From Palleronia sp. LCG004 (GTDB taxonomy: Bacteria > Pseudomonadota > Alphaproteobacteria > Rhodobacterales > Rhodobacteraceae): DNA of 64,000 nucleotides. The stretch is taken from NCBI RefSeq assembly GCF_032931615.1, contig NZ_CP136759.1, positions 992,001 through 1,056,000 on the forward strand. The letters run 5' to 3'. The notes beneath the pieces are model-generated. The model worked only from the letters and a program-made list of their open reading frames with translations, had not been told where the DNA came from and searched no databases. Positions 50,241 to 60,515 of this stretch are shown one piece after another; the stretch's first letter is position 1; every line of letters begins with the position of its first letter. The position numbers and the translations under genes were made by a program.

Positions 50241-51959
50241 ATGAACCTGTTTGCGCAGATGCGGGACGATGTGGTCGAGGCGCTTGACGGACTGGTGGCC
50301 GACGGTACGCTGCCGGGAGGGCTCGACTTCGCCAACGTGACCGTGGAGCCGCCGCGCGATTCCGCGCATGGCGACATGGCGACGAACGCGGCGATGGTGC
50401 TGGCCAAGCCTGCGGGGATGAAGCCCCGCGACATCGCGACCGCGCTGGCCGAGAAGCTCGAGGCGATCGACCGGGTCGAGAGCGCCGAGGTTGCAGGGCC
50501 GGGCTTCCTGAACCTCCGTCTCGCCGATGGGGTCTGGGGCGAGATCGTCGCGCGGATCAACGAGGATGCCAATTTCGGACGCTCCGACATGGGTGGAAGT
50601 TCACGGGTCAACGTCGAATACGTGAGCGCGAACCCGACGGGGCCGCTGCATGTCGGCCATACCCGCGGCGCGGTCTTCGGAGACGCACTGGCGAACCTGC
50701 TGGCTTACACCGGCTGGGATGTGACGCGGGAATACTACATCAACGATGGCGGCGCGCAGGTCGACGTGCTCGCGCGGTCGGTCTATCTGCGGTATCTCGA
50801 GGCGCACGGGCAGGAAGTCGCCTTCGCCGACGGGACATACCCGGGCGACTACCTCAAGGAGGTGGGCGCGGCCCTGAAGGACAAGGTTGGCGACGCCTAT
50901 CTCGACCAGGGCGAGGATGTCTGGCTGACGGAGGTGCGCGACTTCGCGACCGACGCGATGATGGCCCTCATCCGCGAGGATCTCGCCGCGCTCGGCGTGG
51001 AGATGGACAATTTCTACAGCGAGAAGTCGCTTTACGGCACCGGGCGGATCGAGGCTGCGCTCAAGACGCTCGACGAGAAGGGCCTGATCTATGTCGGTAC
51101 GCTCGAGCCGCCCAAGGGCAAGCTGCCCGACGATTGGGAGGCGCGTGAGCAGACGCTGTTCAGATCTACCGAGCATGGCGACGATGTGGACCGGCCGGTC
51201 AAGAAATCGGACGGATCCTGGACCTATTTCGCGCCCGATATCGCCTACCATTACGACAAGATCGATCGTGGCTTCGACGCATTGATCGATGTCTTCGGCG
51301 CGGATCACGGCGGTTACGTCAAGCGGATGAAGGCCGCGGTCAGCGCTTTGTCGGACGGAAAGGTGCCGCTCGACATCAAGCTCTGCCAGCTCGTGAAGCT
51401 GTGGAAGAGCGGCGAGCCCTTCACGATGTCGAAGCGGGCAGGCAATTTCGTGACGCTCCGCGACGTCGTGGATGAGGTCGGGCCCGATGTGACGCGGTTC
51501 ACCATGCTCACACGCAAGAACGATGCCCCGCTCGACTTCGACTTTGCCCGTGCGGTGGAGCAATCGAAAGAGAATCCGGTCTTTTACGTGCAATATGCCC
51601 ATGCACGTATTCGTTCGGTCGAACGGAAGGCCGAAGCGCAGGGACTCCGGGCGACGGAACCCGTGCTGCGCGATCCGGCAGAATTCGCTGTGGCTCGCAA
51701 GCTTGCCGAATGGCCGCGTCTGGTCGAGATCGCGGCCAGAAATCACGAGCCACATCGCATCGCGTTCTATCTCTATGACCTTTCAAGTGATTTCCATTCG
51801 CTCTGGAACAGGGGGAACGACGATCCTGGCCTGCGTTTCCTGCAGGAAGGCAATGCGCAAGCCAGCGCAGGAAAGCTTGCCCTGCCGCGGGCGGTCGCCT
51901 CGGTCATTGCATCCGGTCTTGGGATTCTTGGAGTTACGCCGCTCGAAGAAATGCGTTGA
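50241..51959 (+). CDS. argS: arginyl-tRNA synthetase
   Basis: The 572-residue class I synthetase has the HIGH motif as HVGHTRGAV (about residue 139), the KMSKS-equivalent FTMSKRAG and the C-terminal DALR anticodon-binding domain ([13 protein letters not shown] onwards). The start at 50241 follows GAGGATGAC. It charges tRNA-Arg. The SPOR, nagZ, scpA and scpB genes follow, an arrangement conserved in alphaproteobacteria. Confidence 0.98.
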   Translation: MNLFAQMRDDVVEALDGLVADGTLPGGLDFANVTVEPPRDSAHGDMATNAAMVLAKPAGMKPRDIATALAEKLEAIDRVESAEVAGPGFLNLRLADGVWGEIVARINEDANFGRSDMGGSSRVNVEYVSANPTGPLHVGHTRGAVFGDALANLLAYTGWDVTREYYINDGGAQVDVLARSVYLRYLEAHGQEVAFADGTYPGDYLKEVGAALKDKVGDAYLDQGEDVWLTEVRDFATDAMMALIREDLAALGVEMDNFYSEKSLYGTGRIEAALKTLDEKGLIYVGTLEPPKGKLPDDWEAREQTLFRSTEHGDDVDRPVKKSDGSWTYFAPDIAYHYDKIDRGFDALIDVFGADHGGYVKRMKAAVSALSDGKVPLDIKLCQLVKLWKSGEPFTMSKRAGNFVTLRDVVDEVGPDVTRFTMLTRKNDAPLDFDFARAVEQSKENPVFYVQYAHARIRSVERKAEAQGLRATEPVLRDPAEFAVARKLAEWPRLVEIAARNHEPHRIAFYLYDLSSDFHSLWNRGNDDPGLRFLQEGNAQASAGKLALPRAVASVIASGLGILGVTPLEEMR

Positions 51960-52174
51960 GCCGAGCGGCTGCGTTGCCCATTGGGAACGGGCTGGCGAAA
52001 ACCGGCTTTGCGGCGATCTTTGGTCTGGGATCACGCGTGGACTTTCGATAGGCTGCGCCGAAGCGAGCGATATGAGCTCTCCGTCAAGAGAGGGTCGCGC
52101 TTGCCGGTGACAGGCACATGAAAGACGGAGGCGGTGGGTGTGTAACCGCGCGTGACCTCCGCGACGAGGCAGGC

Positions 52175-53251
52175 ATGGCAGAGTTCGAGTATATGGATGA
52201 CCACGACGGCCGGCAGGGCGATGGCCACGGATCCCGGTTCGGCAAATGGGTGAACCTGTCTGGCGCGGTTGTGTCACTGGCGCTGATCGGGGGCCTGTCG
52301 GTCTGGGGCTACCAGCTTCTCATGCGTGACGTGAACGGCGTGCCGGTTGTGCAAGCCATGGAAGGCGCGTTCCGCGTCGCCCCTGAGGATCCGGGCGGCA
52401 TGCAGGCCCCGCATCAGGGGCTCGCCGTCAACGAGATCGCCGCCGAGGGCGAGGCGGGTGGTCCGGCCGAGGAGGTCACCCTTGCTCCGGCACCGACGGG
52501 TCTTGCCGATGAAGATGTTCCGGCGGACGACCTGCAACAGCTCGCCGCCGAGGAAGAAGAAGCGCGTATCGCCGAGATCGCCGCCGCCGAACGCGAAGCG
52601 GAACAGAGAGCCGAAGCCGAGGCCGCACGTCAGGCCGCCGAGGCCGAAGTCGCGAACCTGATGGACGGAGAGGATACGTCGACGGCCTTGGTTGAGGATG
52701 CGGAGCCGGAAGCCGGGATCGACCTATCCGATACCGAAGTGGCTGACGAAGACGCGGCACCGGAGGCGGATCTGCCTGATGGTGCACTTGCGACCGACAT
52801 GGCCGTGGCCCAGGCCCTGTCTTCGAGGGCGGAGAGCGATTTCGAAGAAGACCTTCCGGTGCCGGGCACGGGCATCACCTCGCCGCGGCCCGAGCCGCGC
52901 CCAGCCCGCGCGAGCGTCGCCACTGGCGGTGACGCGGCACCGCAGGAACCTCAGGTCGCAAGCGGCACCGCAAGCGAGGTCGCCGTGGACGAACTTGCCA
53001 CCGGCACGCGTCTGGTCCAGCTCGGGGCATTTGCGAGCGACGAAGGTGCGCGAGAGGAATGGGCCCGGATCGCGAGCCGGTTCCCGGATTACTTCGATGG
53101 CAAGCGTCGTGTAGTTCAAGCCGCCCAATCGGGCGGCAAGACATTCTATCGCCTGCGTGCCGAGGGATTTACGGATCTTGCCGACACGCGCCGGTTCTGC
53201 ACCGAACTTCTGGCGCGCCAGACCGATTGCATCCCCGTCGAGCTCCAGTGA
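52175..53251 (+). CDS. SPOR-domain envelope protein
   Basis: The 358-residue protein has a short cytoplasmic N-terminus, one membrane segment (about 26-48, WVNLSGAVVSLALIGGLSVW), a long acidic, Ala/Glu-rich periplasmic linker (about 70-275, including a coiled-coil EEEEARIAEIAAAEREAEQR) and a C-terminal SPOR domain (about 285-358, TRLVQLGAFASDEGAREEWA). SPOR domains bind denuded septal peptidoglycan, so it probably acts in cell division. An ATG at 52118 is possible but has a weaker ribosome site. It overlaps nagZ by four bases (GTGA). Confidence 0.9.
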   Translation: MAEFEYMDDHDGRQGDGHGSRFGKWVNLSGAVVSLALIGGLSVWGYQLLMRDVNGVPVVQAMEGAFRVAPEDPGGMQAPHQGLAVNEIAAEGEAGGPAEEVTLAPAPTGLADEDVPADDLQQLAAEEEEARIAEIAAAEREAEQRAEAEAARQAAEAEVANLMDGEDTSTALVEDAEPEAGIDLSDTEVADEDAAPEADLPDGALATDMAVAQALSSRAESDFEEDLPVPGTGITSPRPEPRPARASVATGGDAAPQEPQVASGTASEVAVDELATGTRLVQLGAFASDEGAREEWARIASRFPDYFDGKRRVVQAAQSGGKTFYRLRAEGFTDLADTRRFCTELLARQTDCIPVELQ

Positions 53252-54240
53252 CTACCGCCTGCATCCTCGGCGTCGCCGGACCGCAGCTCGACCCCGAGGC
53301 GCGACGGTTCTACCGCGAGGCAGATCCCTGGGGCTTCATACTCTTTGCCCGCAATATCGAAGACCCGGATCAGGTTCGATCCCTGACGTCGGCGCTGCGC
53401 GAATGCGTGGGACGTGACGCTCCGATCCTCGTCGATCAGGAGGGCGGACGCGTGCAGCGCCTCGGGCCGCCGCACTGGCGGCGCTGGGTGCCGCCGCTCG
53501 AAGAAGTTGCAGGCACACCGAATTCCGAGCGTGTGCTCTGGATCCGGGCGCGGCTCATGGCCGACGAACTGCGCGCTGTGGGGATCGACGTGAATTGCGC
53601 GCCGACCTGCGACGTGGCGCGCGACGAGACGCATCCGTTTCTGCGGAACCGGTGTCACGGTCTTTCGCCCGACGAGGTGATCCGCAATGCGCGCGCAGTC
53701 GCCGACGGATTGCTGGCGGGCGGGGTATTGCCGGTCATGAAACACATGCCGGGTCACGGTCGGGGACAGGCCGACAGTCATCGGGACTTGCCGGTGATCA
53801 CCGCGACGGAGGCCGCGCTCGAGGATGATTTTGCGCCGTTCCATGCGCTGAGGGATCTGCCGATGGGCATGACGGCGCATGTCGTCTTGAGCGCGCTTTC
53901 GGATCGACCCGCGACGCAGGATCCTGAGATCGTCGCGTTGATCCGGGAGAGGATCGGATTCGACGGGCTTCTGATGACCGATGACATTTCGATGGAGGCG
54001 CTGTCAGGCGATATCGCCGAGCGCGGTGCCCGGTCGATCAAGGCCGGCTGCGACATTGTCCTCCATTGCAACGGCGTCCGCTCCGAAATGGAGGATTGTC
54101 TGTCGAGTTGCGGTCGCCTCGAGGGCCAGTCGGAAGAGCGGGCGGCGGCGGCGCTTGCCATGCGACCTACCCCCGATCCCGCCACGATCGCGGAACTCGA
54201 AGCGGAATTTGTCGCACTGACGGCCCGTGGAGATGGTTGA
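53248..54240 (+). CDS. nagZ: beta-N-acetylhexosaminidase, peptidoglycan recycling
   Basis: The 330-residue GH3 enzyme starts at a GTG overlapping the SPOR stop codon. It shows VDQEGGRVQRL, the NagZ catalytic dyad loop KHMPGHGRGQADSH (about 173-186) and the nucleophile region LLMTDDISM (about residue 246). It removes GlcNAc from anhydromuropeptides in the cytoplasm. Placement with a SPOR protein links wall turnover and division. Confidence 0.95.
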   Translation: MTTACILGVAGPQLDPEARRFYREADPWGFILFARNIEDPDQVRSLTSALRECVGRDAPILVDQEGGRVQRLGPPHWRRWVPPLEEVAGTPNSERVLWIRARLMADELRAVGIDVNCAPTCDVARDETHPFLRNRCHGLSPDEVIRNARAVADGLLAGGVLPVMKHMPGHGRGQADSHRDLPVITATEAALEDDFAPFHALRDLPMGMTAHVVLSALSDRPATQDPEIVALIRERIGFDGLLMTDDISMEALSGDIAERGARSIKAGCDIVLHCNGVRSEMEDCLSSCGRLEGQSEERAAAALAMRPTPDPATIAELEAEFVALTARGDG

Positions 54241-55012
54241 GACCGAGGCCCCCCACGATCCAGTGGGCGAGCGACGCGCGGCCGAGGCGCTGATCGTCGA
54301 TGTCGACGGGTTCGAAGGGCCGCTCGACCTTCTCTTAAGCCTCAGCCGAACCCAGAAGGTGGACCTGCGCCATATCTCGGTTCTCGCCCTCGCGCGCCAG
54401 TATTTGGCCTTCGTCGAGGAAGCGCGCAGTCTCCGGATCGAGCTTGCCGCCGATTACCTTGTCATGGCGGCCTGGCTCGCCTTTCTCAAATCGCGTCTGC
54501 TGCTGCCGCCGGATCCCGAAGACGAAGGTCCCTCGGGCGAAGACCTTGCCGCGCATCTTGCGTTCCAGCTCGAACGGCTCGAAGCGATGCGCGAGGCCGC
54601 TGCCAAGCTGATGGCGCGAGACCAGCTGGGTCGCGACGTTTTTGCGCGTGGATTGCCCGAGGCGATGGAGCGGGTGCGCCGCGTGCGCTATACCGCGACG
54701 CTGATAGACCTGATGCAGGCCTATGCCCGGATCCGCACCCGTGACGATTTCCGACCGTTCGTGCTCGACCGGGACTCGGTCATGACAATGGAGGAAGCGC
54801 TGGAAAGAATGCGCGATCTGATCGGGTTCGCCGGAACCTGGACCGATCTAGCAAGCTACATGCCCGAAGGCTGGGAACGTGACCCGGTGCGCCGCCGCTC
54901 GGCCACCGCATCGCATTTCGCGGCATCCCTCGAACTGGTGAAAGCCGGTCGCATCCAGATCCGCCAAGGTTCCACATTCGCACCGATCGAGATCCGTCGT
55001 CGCGATGGATGA
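54227..55012 (+). CDS. scpA: segregation and condensation protein A
   Basis: The 261-residue kleisin has the ScpA N-terminal motif VDGFEGPLDLLLSLSRTQKV, a helical SMC-binding part (LAADYLVMAAWLAFLKSRLL) and a winged-helix C-terminus (VKAGRIQIRQGSTFAPIEI). With ScpB and SMC it compacts and separates chromosomes. It overlaps nagZ by 14 bases from the GTG at 54227; the ATG at 54233 is an alternative. It overlaps scpB by eight bases. Confidence 0.96.
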   Translation: MEMVETEAPHDPVGERRAAEALIVDVDGFEGPLDLLLSLSRTQKVDLRHISVLALARQYLAFVEEARSLRIELAADYLVMAAWLAFLKSRLLLPPDPEDEGPSGEDLAAHLAFQLERLEAMREAAAKLMARDQLGRDVFARGLPEAMERVRRVRYTATLIDLMQAYARIRTRDDFRPFVLDRDSVMTMEEALERMRDLIGFAGTWTDLASYMPEGWERDPVRRRSATASHFAASLELVKAGRIQIRQGSTFAPIEIRRRDG

Positions 55013-55646
55013 CGCCGAGACCAACCCGCCGCTTTTCGAAGCTCCGCCGATGGCCGAACAGGAACGCATGGTCGAGGCGCTCCTCTTCGCGAGTGCCGCC
55101 CCGCTGAGCGTCGGCGAACTGAACGCCCGGATGCCGCATGGCTGCGATGCCGCAGCGGCAGTCGAGCTGCTGCGTGGACGGTATGAGGGGCGCGGGGTCG
55201 AGCTCAGGCGGGTCGGTGAAGCCTGGGCCATGCGGACGGCCGGGGATCTGGGCCATCTCATGACACGCGAAACGGTAGAGACGCGAAAGCTCAGCCGTGC
55301 CGCGATCGAGACGCTTGCTATCGTCGCCTATCACCAGCCCTGCACCCGCGCCGAGATCGAGGAGATCCGTGGTGTTGCCGTCAGCCGCGGAACGCTCGAC
55401 CAGCTTCTCGAACTCGAATGGATCCGTTTCGGACGGCGTCGGGATACACCCGGTCGCCCCGTGACCTTCGTGGTCACGCAAGGGTTTCTCGATCACTTCT
55501 CGCTGGAATCCGCGCGGGATCTTCCGGGCCTGAGGGATCTTCGTGCGGCAGGGCTGCTCGAGTCACGCCCCGTTCCGGGAACCGCCCCAGAAAAGCCTGC
55601 GCCTGAAGATCAGAGCGAGATGTTCGACGGCGATGCCGAGGACTGA
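55005..55646 (+). CDS. scpB: segregation and condensation protein B
   Basis: The 213-residue protein has two winged-helix domains: MVEALLFASAAPLSVGEL in the first, then KLSRAAIETLAIVAYHQPCTRAEIE with VSRGTLDQLLELEWI in the second. It partners ScpA and SMC. The acidic C-terminal tail is variable in the family. It converges on dcd with four bases between stop codons. Confidence 0.96.
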   Translation: MDDAETNPPLFEAPPMAEQERMVEALLFASAAPLSVGELNARMPHGCDAAAAVELLRGRYEGRGVELRRVGEAWAMRTAGDLGHLMTRETVETRKLSRAAIETLAIVAYHQPCTRAEIEEIRGVAVSRGTLDQLLELEWIRFGRRRDTPGRPVTFVVTQGFLDHFSLESARDLPGLRDLRAAGLLESRPVPGTAPEKPAPEDQSEMFDGDAED

Positions 55647-55650
55647 AGTC

Positions 55651-56721
55651 TCAGGCGAATTGCTTTGCGAGCTTGAGGCCTTGTCCCTGATAATTCGACG
55701 CGATCTCGCGGCCGTAGAGCTGTTCGGGGATCTCAGCCATCTTTTCGTAGACCAGCCGCCCGACGATCTGGCCGTGTTCGAGCGCGAACGGAGCCTCGTG
55801 GCAGCGGACCTCCAGCACCCCTCGGGCACCCTTGCCGCCGGCGCTCGCATGGCCAAAACCTGGGTCGAAGAAGCCTGCGTAATGCACGCGGAATTCCCCG
55901 ACGAGAGCGAGATAGGGGGCCATTTCGGCTGCATAACGGGGCGGTATCGTCACCGCCTCGCGGCTGACGAGGATATAGAACGCGCCGGGATCGAGAATGA
56001 GGCGACCATGATCCGTCCGCAGTTCGTCCCAGAAATCCGCGATCGCGTAATGTCCGATCCGGTCGAGATCGATAACGCCCGTATGGGGTTTGGCGCGATA
56101 GCCGGCGAGGTGTCCGTCGCGCGGTTCGAGATCGACGGAGAAGCCCAAACCGTCGTCGATATGCGGATCGCCGTTCACCAAGCCCTCGGACTGGTGGAGT
56201 GCGGCCAGTGCGTCGTCATCTAGAACGGACTGGCCGTCCCGAAACCGGATCTGATTGAGTGTCATGCCGGGCCGCACCAGAACCGAGAAGGATCGCGGGC
56301 ATATTTCGGCATAGAGCGGCCCGTCATATCCGTCAGGCACGCGGTCGAATTCCGTTCCGCAGTCGGTGATCGTTCGGGTCAGCAGATCGAGCCGGCCGGT
56401 CGAGCTTTTCGCGTTGGCGACTGCCCTCAGACCCTTGGGCAGGCTCAACCGCTCCATCAGGGGGACGAGGTAAACGCATCCCTTCTCAAGGACCGCCCCT
56501 TGGGTCAGGTCGATCTCATGCATCGAAAAATCGGGGAGGCGATCGGAGACACGAGCGTCGCGCCCGGCAAGGAACGAGGCCCGAACGCGATAGGCGCGCG
56601 TACCGAGACGCAGGTCAAGCGACGCGGGCTGGATCTGTCCGGGCGAGATAGGCTGGTCAGACCCGATCGAACCGGATCCGATCATCTGCCTGAGCATCTG
56701 AGAGGGAAGAATTCCGGTCAA
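55651..56721 (-). CDS. dcd: dCTP deaminase, tandem-domain alphaproteobacterial form
   Basis: The 356-residue protein is about twice the length of E. coli Dcd and matches the two-domain form (DCD_N, PF06559, plus a dUTPase-like second half). The N-terminal half holds the active-site region (LPKGLRAVANAKSSTGRLDL); the C-terminal half repeats the jelly-roll with FYILVSREAVTIPPRYAAEM and GFFDPGFGHA. It deaminates dCTP to dUTP for dTTP synthesis. A single-gene unit. Confidence 0.9.
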   Translation of the reverse strand: MTGILPSQMLRQMIGSGSIGSDQPISPGQIQPASLDLRLGTRAYRVRASFLAGRDARVSDRLPDFSMHEIDLTQGAVLEKGCVYLVPLMERLSLPKGLRAVANAKSSTGRLDLLTRTITDCGTEFDRVPDGYDGPLYAEICPRSFSVLVRPGMTLNQIRFRDGQSVLDDDALAALHQSEGLVNGDPHIDDGLGFSVDLEPRDGHLAGYRAKPHTGVIDLDRIGHYAIADFWDELRTDHGRLILDPGAFYILVSREAVTIPPRYAAEMAPYLALVGEFRVHYAGFFDPGFGHASAGGKGARGVLEVRCHEAPFALEHGQIVGRLVYEKMAEIPEQLYGREIASNYQGQGLKLAKQFA

Positions 56722-56764
56722 CAGACTTTCCGGACGAGTTGCCGTGGGGACGGCAGGATTATGT

Positions 56765-56841
56765 TGGTCGGGCTAGCAGGACTCGAACCTGCGACCTTCC
56801 GTCCCCCAGACGGACGCGCTACCAGGCTGCGCCATAGCCCG
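56765..56841 (-). tRNA. tRNA-Pro (anticodon GGG)
   Basis: The minus-strand cloverleaf of 77 bases has acceptor stem CGGGCTA/TAGCCCG, discriminator A, encoded CCA, anticodon loop CTGGGGG with GGG, and T arm GCAGG-TTCGAGT-CCTGC. It lies between dcd and the merR gene. Confidence 0.95.
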
Positions 56842-56908
56842 ACTGACGCGCCTTTTACCGGAGAGAGCGGCAGAGGCAAGGGGCGATCTTGGATAAAAAC
56901 CGGGCTGT

Positions 56909-57568
56909 TCATCCATCCGCCCGATCCATTGCCTGTCTAAGCACCCGCGCACGATCGAGCGCGTGCTCGAAGAGCTCACGGTCGGCTTCAATGGCGACTG
57001 CCTTCAGGCGCATGAGGCGGGCAAGTGGGCCGGGTGTCGGGACATAGATCGACGATTCGTCGAGCAGGGATGGTTGCGAGAGTGGTGCGCGCGCCGGTTC
57101 TTCCTCGGCCAGCGAAAGGCTGTGCGCTTCACTCAAGGACGACGTTTGAGATGACGTATCTTCGATGGAAGCTTCACCCGGAGTTTCGTCTGCGGCACCC
57201 GCGATGGGCTCCGATGAAGAGACGTCCGGTTCGGGTTGGTCACGCTTTCGAAGAGACACGACATTTGTCGGCTGGCCCTCCGTGCCGTCCGGATCGCGGG
57301 GAGGCGAGAGGGCGGCCACGTGACGGACGCCTTCTTCCCGAAGAAGTTTCTGCACGCCGCGGATGGTCAGGCCATCATCGTGCAGCAGGCGTTTGATGCC
57401 GCCCAGAAGCTCCATGTCCGAAGGCCGGTAATAGCGTCGACCGCCAGCCCGCTTGACGGGCTTTACCTGCGTGAAGCGCGATTCCCAGAAACGCAGGACG
57501 TGCGTCGGAACGTCGAGCCATTCGGCGACTTCGCTGATCGTGCGGAATGCGTCCGGCGACTTCGCCAT
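56909..57568 (-). CDS. MerR-family transcriptional regulator
   Basis: The 219-residue protein has a MerR helix-turn-helix and wing in residues 8-80 ([32 protein letters not shown]), a long Ser/Glu-rich low-complexity middle and a C-terminal helical stretch ([20 protein letters not shown]). There are no clustered cysteines, so metal sensing is not indicated. It lies four bases after ihfA, a conserved alphaproteobacterial pairing whose target genes are not well defined. Confidence 0.92.
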   Translation of the reverse strand: MAKSPDAFRTISEVAEWLDVPTHVLRFWESRFTQVKPVKRAGGRRYYRPSDMELLGGIKRLLHDDGLTIRGVQKLLREEGVRHVAALSPPRDPDGTEGQPTNVVSLRKRDQPEPDVSSSEPIAGAADETPGEASIEDTSSQTSSLSEAHSLSLAEEEPARAPLSQPSLLDESSIYVPTPGPLARLMRLKAVAIEADRELFEHALDRARVLRQAMDRADG

Positions 57569-57572
57569 GCGC

Positions 57573-57875
57573 TCAGCCCTTGTTGCCGGCGGCGACGCGA
57601 TCCTTCATCAGATGCGAGGGACGAAAGGTCAGAACCCGACGCGGGCTGATCGGGACCTCTTCGCCGGTCTTCGGATTGCGGCCGACCCGTGCAGCCTTGG
57701 AGCGAACCGAGAACGTGCCGAAAGAAGAAATCTTCACCGTTTCGCCGGAGGCAAGCGCATCGGACATATGACCCAGGATTGACTCGACGAGTTGTGCGGA
57801 TTCGTTCCTGCTCAGTCCGACCTCGGCAAAGACCGCCTCGCTCAGATCCATGCGGGTCAGTGTCTTGTTCGCCAT
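57573..57875 (-). CDS. ihfA: integration host factor alpha subunit
   Basis: The 100-residue DNA-bending protein starts after AAGGATC. It shows the HU/IHF fold with [35 protein letters not shown] and the DNA-intercalating arm [19 protein letters not shown]. It pairs with IHF-beta to bend DNA in transcription, replication and site-specific recombination, and could assist excision of the tRNA-Cys element. Confidence 0.97.
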   Translation of the reverse strand: MANKTLTRMDLSEAVFAEVGLSRNESAQLVESILGHMSDALASGETVKISSFGTFSVRSKAARVGRNPKTGEEVPISPRRVLTFRPSHLMKDRVAAGNKG

Positions 57876-57987
57876 TGCCCGATCCTTCGAAAATGCGTTG
57901 GCGCAGAGCATGCCGGTGCCGCGATTCAAAGTCAATAACAGGGGGTTGCGGGTTTTCGCTTATATCGTGGATAAAGCAGAGCACAGC

Positions 57988-58962
57988 TTACCAGCGCAGA
58001 ACCACCGACCCCCAGGCGAGACCACCGCCGATCGCTTCGGTCACGACGATCTGACCCGGCTGGATCTGGCCCCGAGCCTTGCCCACCGACAGCGCAAGCG
58101 GGATCGACGCGGCAGACGTGTTGCCGTGATCCTGAACGGTGAGGATGACCCGATCCATTCCGACGCCCATCCGCTGGGCTGTGCCGCGAATGATCCTGAG
58201 ATTGGCCTGATGGGGCACGATCCAGTCGACATCGGACGGTGCGAGGCCAGCCCGATCCAACGATACGTGGGCGGTCTCGGCGAGCTTCTCAATCGCGTGG
58301 CGAAAGACTTCCTTGCCCTGCATCCGGAGATGACCGGTCGATTGGGTCGACACGCCCCCATCGACGTAAAGGATATCGCGGTACTGACCATCGGAATGAA
58401 GATCGGACGACAGGATACCCCGATCATCCGGGGTACCGGTGCCTTCCGCCGCTTCGAGAATGAGCGCCCCGGCACCGTCACCGAAGAGCACACAGGTCGT
58501 CCGATCGGTCCAGTCCATGATCCGGCTGAAGGTTTCGGCACCGATCACGAGGACGCGCCGGGCCTGTCCCGAAACGATCATCGCATTGGCGGTCGACAGG
58601 GCGAAGACGAAGCCGGCGCAGACCGCCTGCATGTCGAATGCGAAACCGTGGCGCATCCCGAGCTGGTTCTGAACCATGGTTGCAGCGGATGGAAAGGTCA
58701 GATCCGCGGTCGATGTCGCGACGATGATCGCATCGATATCGCTCGTGTCGAGCCCGGCATCGGCAAGGGCGGCCTTGGCCGCGCGCGTCGCAAGATCCGA
58801 CGTCGTCTCTCCATCGGCCACGAAATGCCGCCGTTCGATCCCGGACCGAGACCGGATCCATTCGTCGCTCGTATCGACGATGGATTCGAATTCGGCATTC
58901 TCCACGACCCGTTCGGGGAGGTAATGGCCGACGCCGCGGATCTGTGCTCGGGTCACGCTCAC
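57988..58962 (-). CDS. fabH: beta-ketoacyl-ACP synthase III
   Basis: The 324-residue enzyme starts fatty-acid synthesis by joining acetyl-CoA and malonyl-ACP. The catalytic triad is Cys115 (AVCAGF), His251 (VPHQANLRI) and Asn281 (HGNTSAAS). It starts at a GTG overlapping the plsX stop by four bases (GTGA). Confidence 0.98.
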   Translation of the reverse strand: MSVTRAQIRGVGHYLPERVVENAEFESIVDTSDEWIRSRSGIERRHFVADGETTSDLATRAAKAALADAGLDTSDIDAIIVATSTADLTFPSAATMVQNQLGMRHGFAFDMQAVCAGFVFALSTANAMIVSGQARRVLVIGAETFSRIMDWTDRTTCVLFGDGAGALILEAAEGTGTPDDRGILSSDLHSDGQYRDILYVDGGVSTQSTGHLRMQGKEVFRHAIEKLAETAHVSLDRAGLAPSDVDWIVPHQANLRIIRGTAQRMGVGMDRVILTVQDHGNTSAASIPLALSVGKARGQIQPGQIVVTEAIGGGLAWGSVVLRW

Positions 58963-60053
58963 GTCCCTGCCTCCTCGGGAGAAGCGCGTCGGTCGGCGGA
59001 GGCGACGCGGGCTGCGAGACGTTCGTGGAAATTGCTCTGGGCAAGGGTGTAGGCGAGCTTGACCGCCGCCGAGACACCTGTCGCATCGGCAGATCCGTGG
59101 CTTTTCACCACCGTACCGTTCAAACCCAGGAAGATGCCACCGTTGACCCGTCGAGGATCGATTCGCTTCTGCAGGCGTTTCAGCGAGGTAAGCGCGAGAA
59201 GGGCGGCAAGCTTCGAAAGCGGCGTATGGTTGAACGCCTCCCGGAGTAGATCGCGGATCAGCGCGGCGGTGCCTTCGCCGGTCTTCAACGCGACATTGCC
59301 GGTGAAACCGTCCGTCACGATCACATCGACGCGGTCGGACGGAATATCGCCGCCCTCGACGAACCCGACGAAATCGAAATCGGCGGATTCGGCATTCTTT
59401 TCGATGAGTTCGTAGGCGACCTTGAGCTCCGCGCGACCCTTGTGCTCTTCGGTGCCGACATTGAGCAGGCCGATCCGAGGGCGTTCGAGCCCGAGGCCGC
59501 TGCGCGCATAGGAGGCACCCATCAGCGCAAATTGCATGAGGTCGTCCTGATCGGCGCGAATGTCAGCACCCACGTCCAGCATCACGTTGAATCCTGCCGG
59601 ATTTCGCGAAGGCCAGAGGCACGCGATCGCCGGCCGGTTCACGCCTTCGAGCTTCTTCAGCCGCATCATGCTGATCGCCATGAGCGCGCCGGTATTGCCG
59701 CAGCTGACTGCAACATGTGCTTCGCCCGCGCGCACGGAATCGATGCAGGACCACATCGATGTGTCCTTGCCGTGCCGCATGACATGGCTTGGCTTGGCGT
59801 CCATCGTGACCACGTCGGACGCATCCCGGATCGTCACACGATCACCGAGCTTCTGCTTTTCCACGAGCGGTGCGAGCTCGGACTGCCTGCCATGCAGGAT
59901 GAACGCGATCTCGCCGTTCTTCTCGGCCGATTTCGCGAGTCCCGCCACGACAGTCGCCGGCCCGCTGTCGCCACCCATCGCATCTACCGATACGACGTAT
60001 CTGGCCTTGGCGTCAGCGGTGTGTTTGACGGGTTTGGCGGTATCGCTCGGCAT
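58959..60053 (-). CDS. plsX: phosphate acyltransferase
   Basis: The 364-residue enzyme makes acyl-phosphate from acyl-ACP for phospholipid synthesis. It has VSVDAMGGDSGP near the N-terminus, VSCGNTGALMA at about 120, and GFTGNVALKTGEG at about 245. The start at 60053 lies 20 bases after rpmF and has a weak ribosome site, suggesting coupling. The rpmF-plsX-fabH order is widely conserved. Confidence 0.97.
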   Translation of the reverse strand: MPSDTAKPVKHTADAKARYVVSVDAMGGDSGPATVVAGLAKSAEKNGEIAFILHGRQSELAPLVEKQKLGDRVTIRDASDVVTMDAKPSHVMRHGKDTSMWSCIDSVRAGEAHVAVSCGNTGALMAISMMRLKKLEGVNRPAIACLWPSRNPAGFNVMLDVGADIRADQDDLMQFALMGASYARSGLGLERPRIGLLNVGTEEHKGRAELKVAYELIEKNAESADFDFVGFVEGGDIPSDRVDVIVTDGFTGNVALKTGEGTAALIRDLLREAFNHTPLSKLAALLALTSLKRLQKRIDPRRVNGGIFLGLNGTVVKSHGSADATGVSAAVKLAYTLAQSNFHERLAARVASADRRASPEEAGT

Positions 60054-60072
60054 CAGCCGGGTGTCGCGAACT

Positions 60073-60279
60073 TCAGGCCGCGTCGTCGTCGAGATCGATC
60101 TCGTCAGACTGGGCGACGACCTCGCGCTCGGCATAATGGCCGCAGGCTCCGCAAACGTGATGCGGGCGCTTGAGCTCGCCGCAATTGGGGCACTCGGCGG
60201 GATTGGCACCGGTCAGGCCGTCATGGGCCCGGCGCATGTTGCGGCGCGACTTGGTGACTTTGTTCTGAGGGACAGCCAT
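60073..60279 (-). CDS. rpmF: 50S ribosomal protein L32
   Basis: The 68-residue protein has the basic L32 N-terminus ([20 protein letters not shown]) and the four-cysteine zinc ribbon [20 protein letters not shown]. It is first in the rpmF-plsX-fabH-ihfA-merR block. The DUF177 (YceD) gene often found before it is not seen here; the upstream 236 bp are non-coding as far as I can tell. Confidence 0.98.
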   Translation of the reverse strand: MAVPQNKVTKSRRNMRRAHDGLTGANPAECPNCGELKRPHHVCGACGHYAEREVVAQSDEIDLDDDAA

Positions 60280-60515
60280 GTTGTGACCTTCGCGTTGGCG
60301 GGGCCGGATGGCCCAAGATGAGTAGAGGCCGATTGGCCCCGGAATTTCGATTGAAGCCGCGCAATACGCCTATCGCTCTCAGGGATCAAGCCCCGCGCCG
60401 ATGGAATGCGCGGTTTTATGGCAGTTCGGCCAGCGCATTTCGTCGCTCGCTTCTTGGAGAATCGCGGACTAGAACAACCCCATTAGGCTGTCTGGCAGGA
60501 ATAGGGAAACCGACC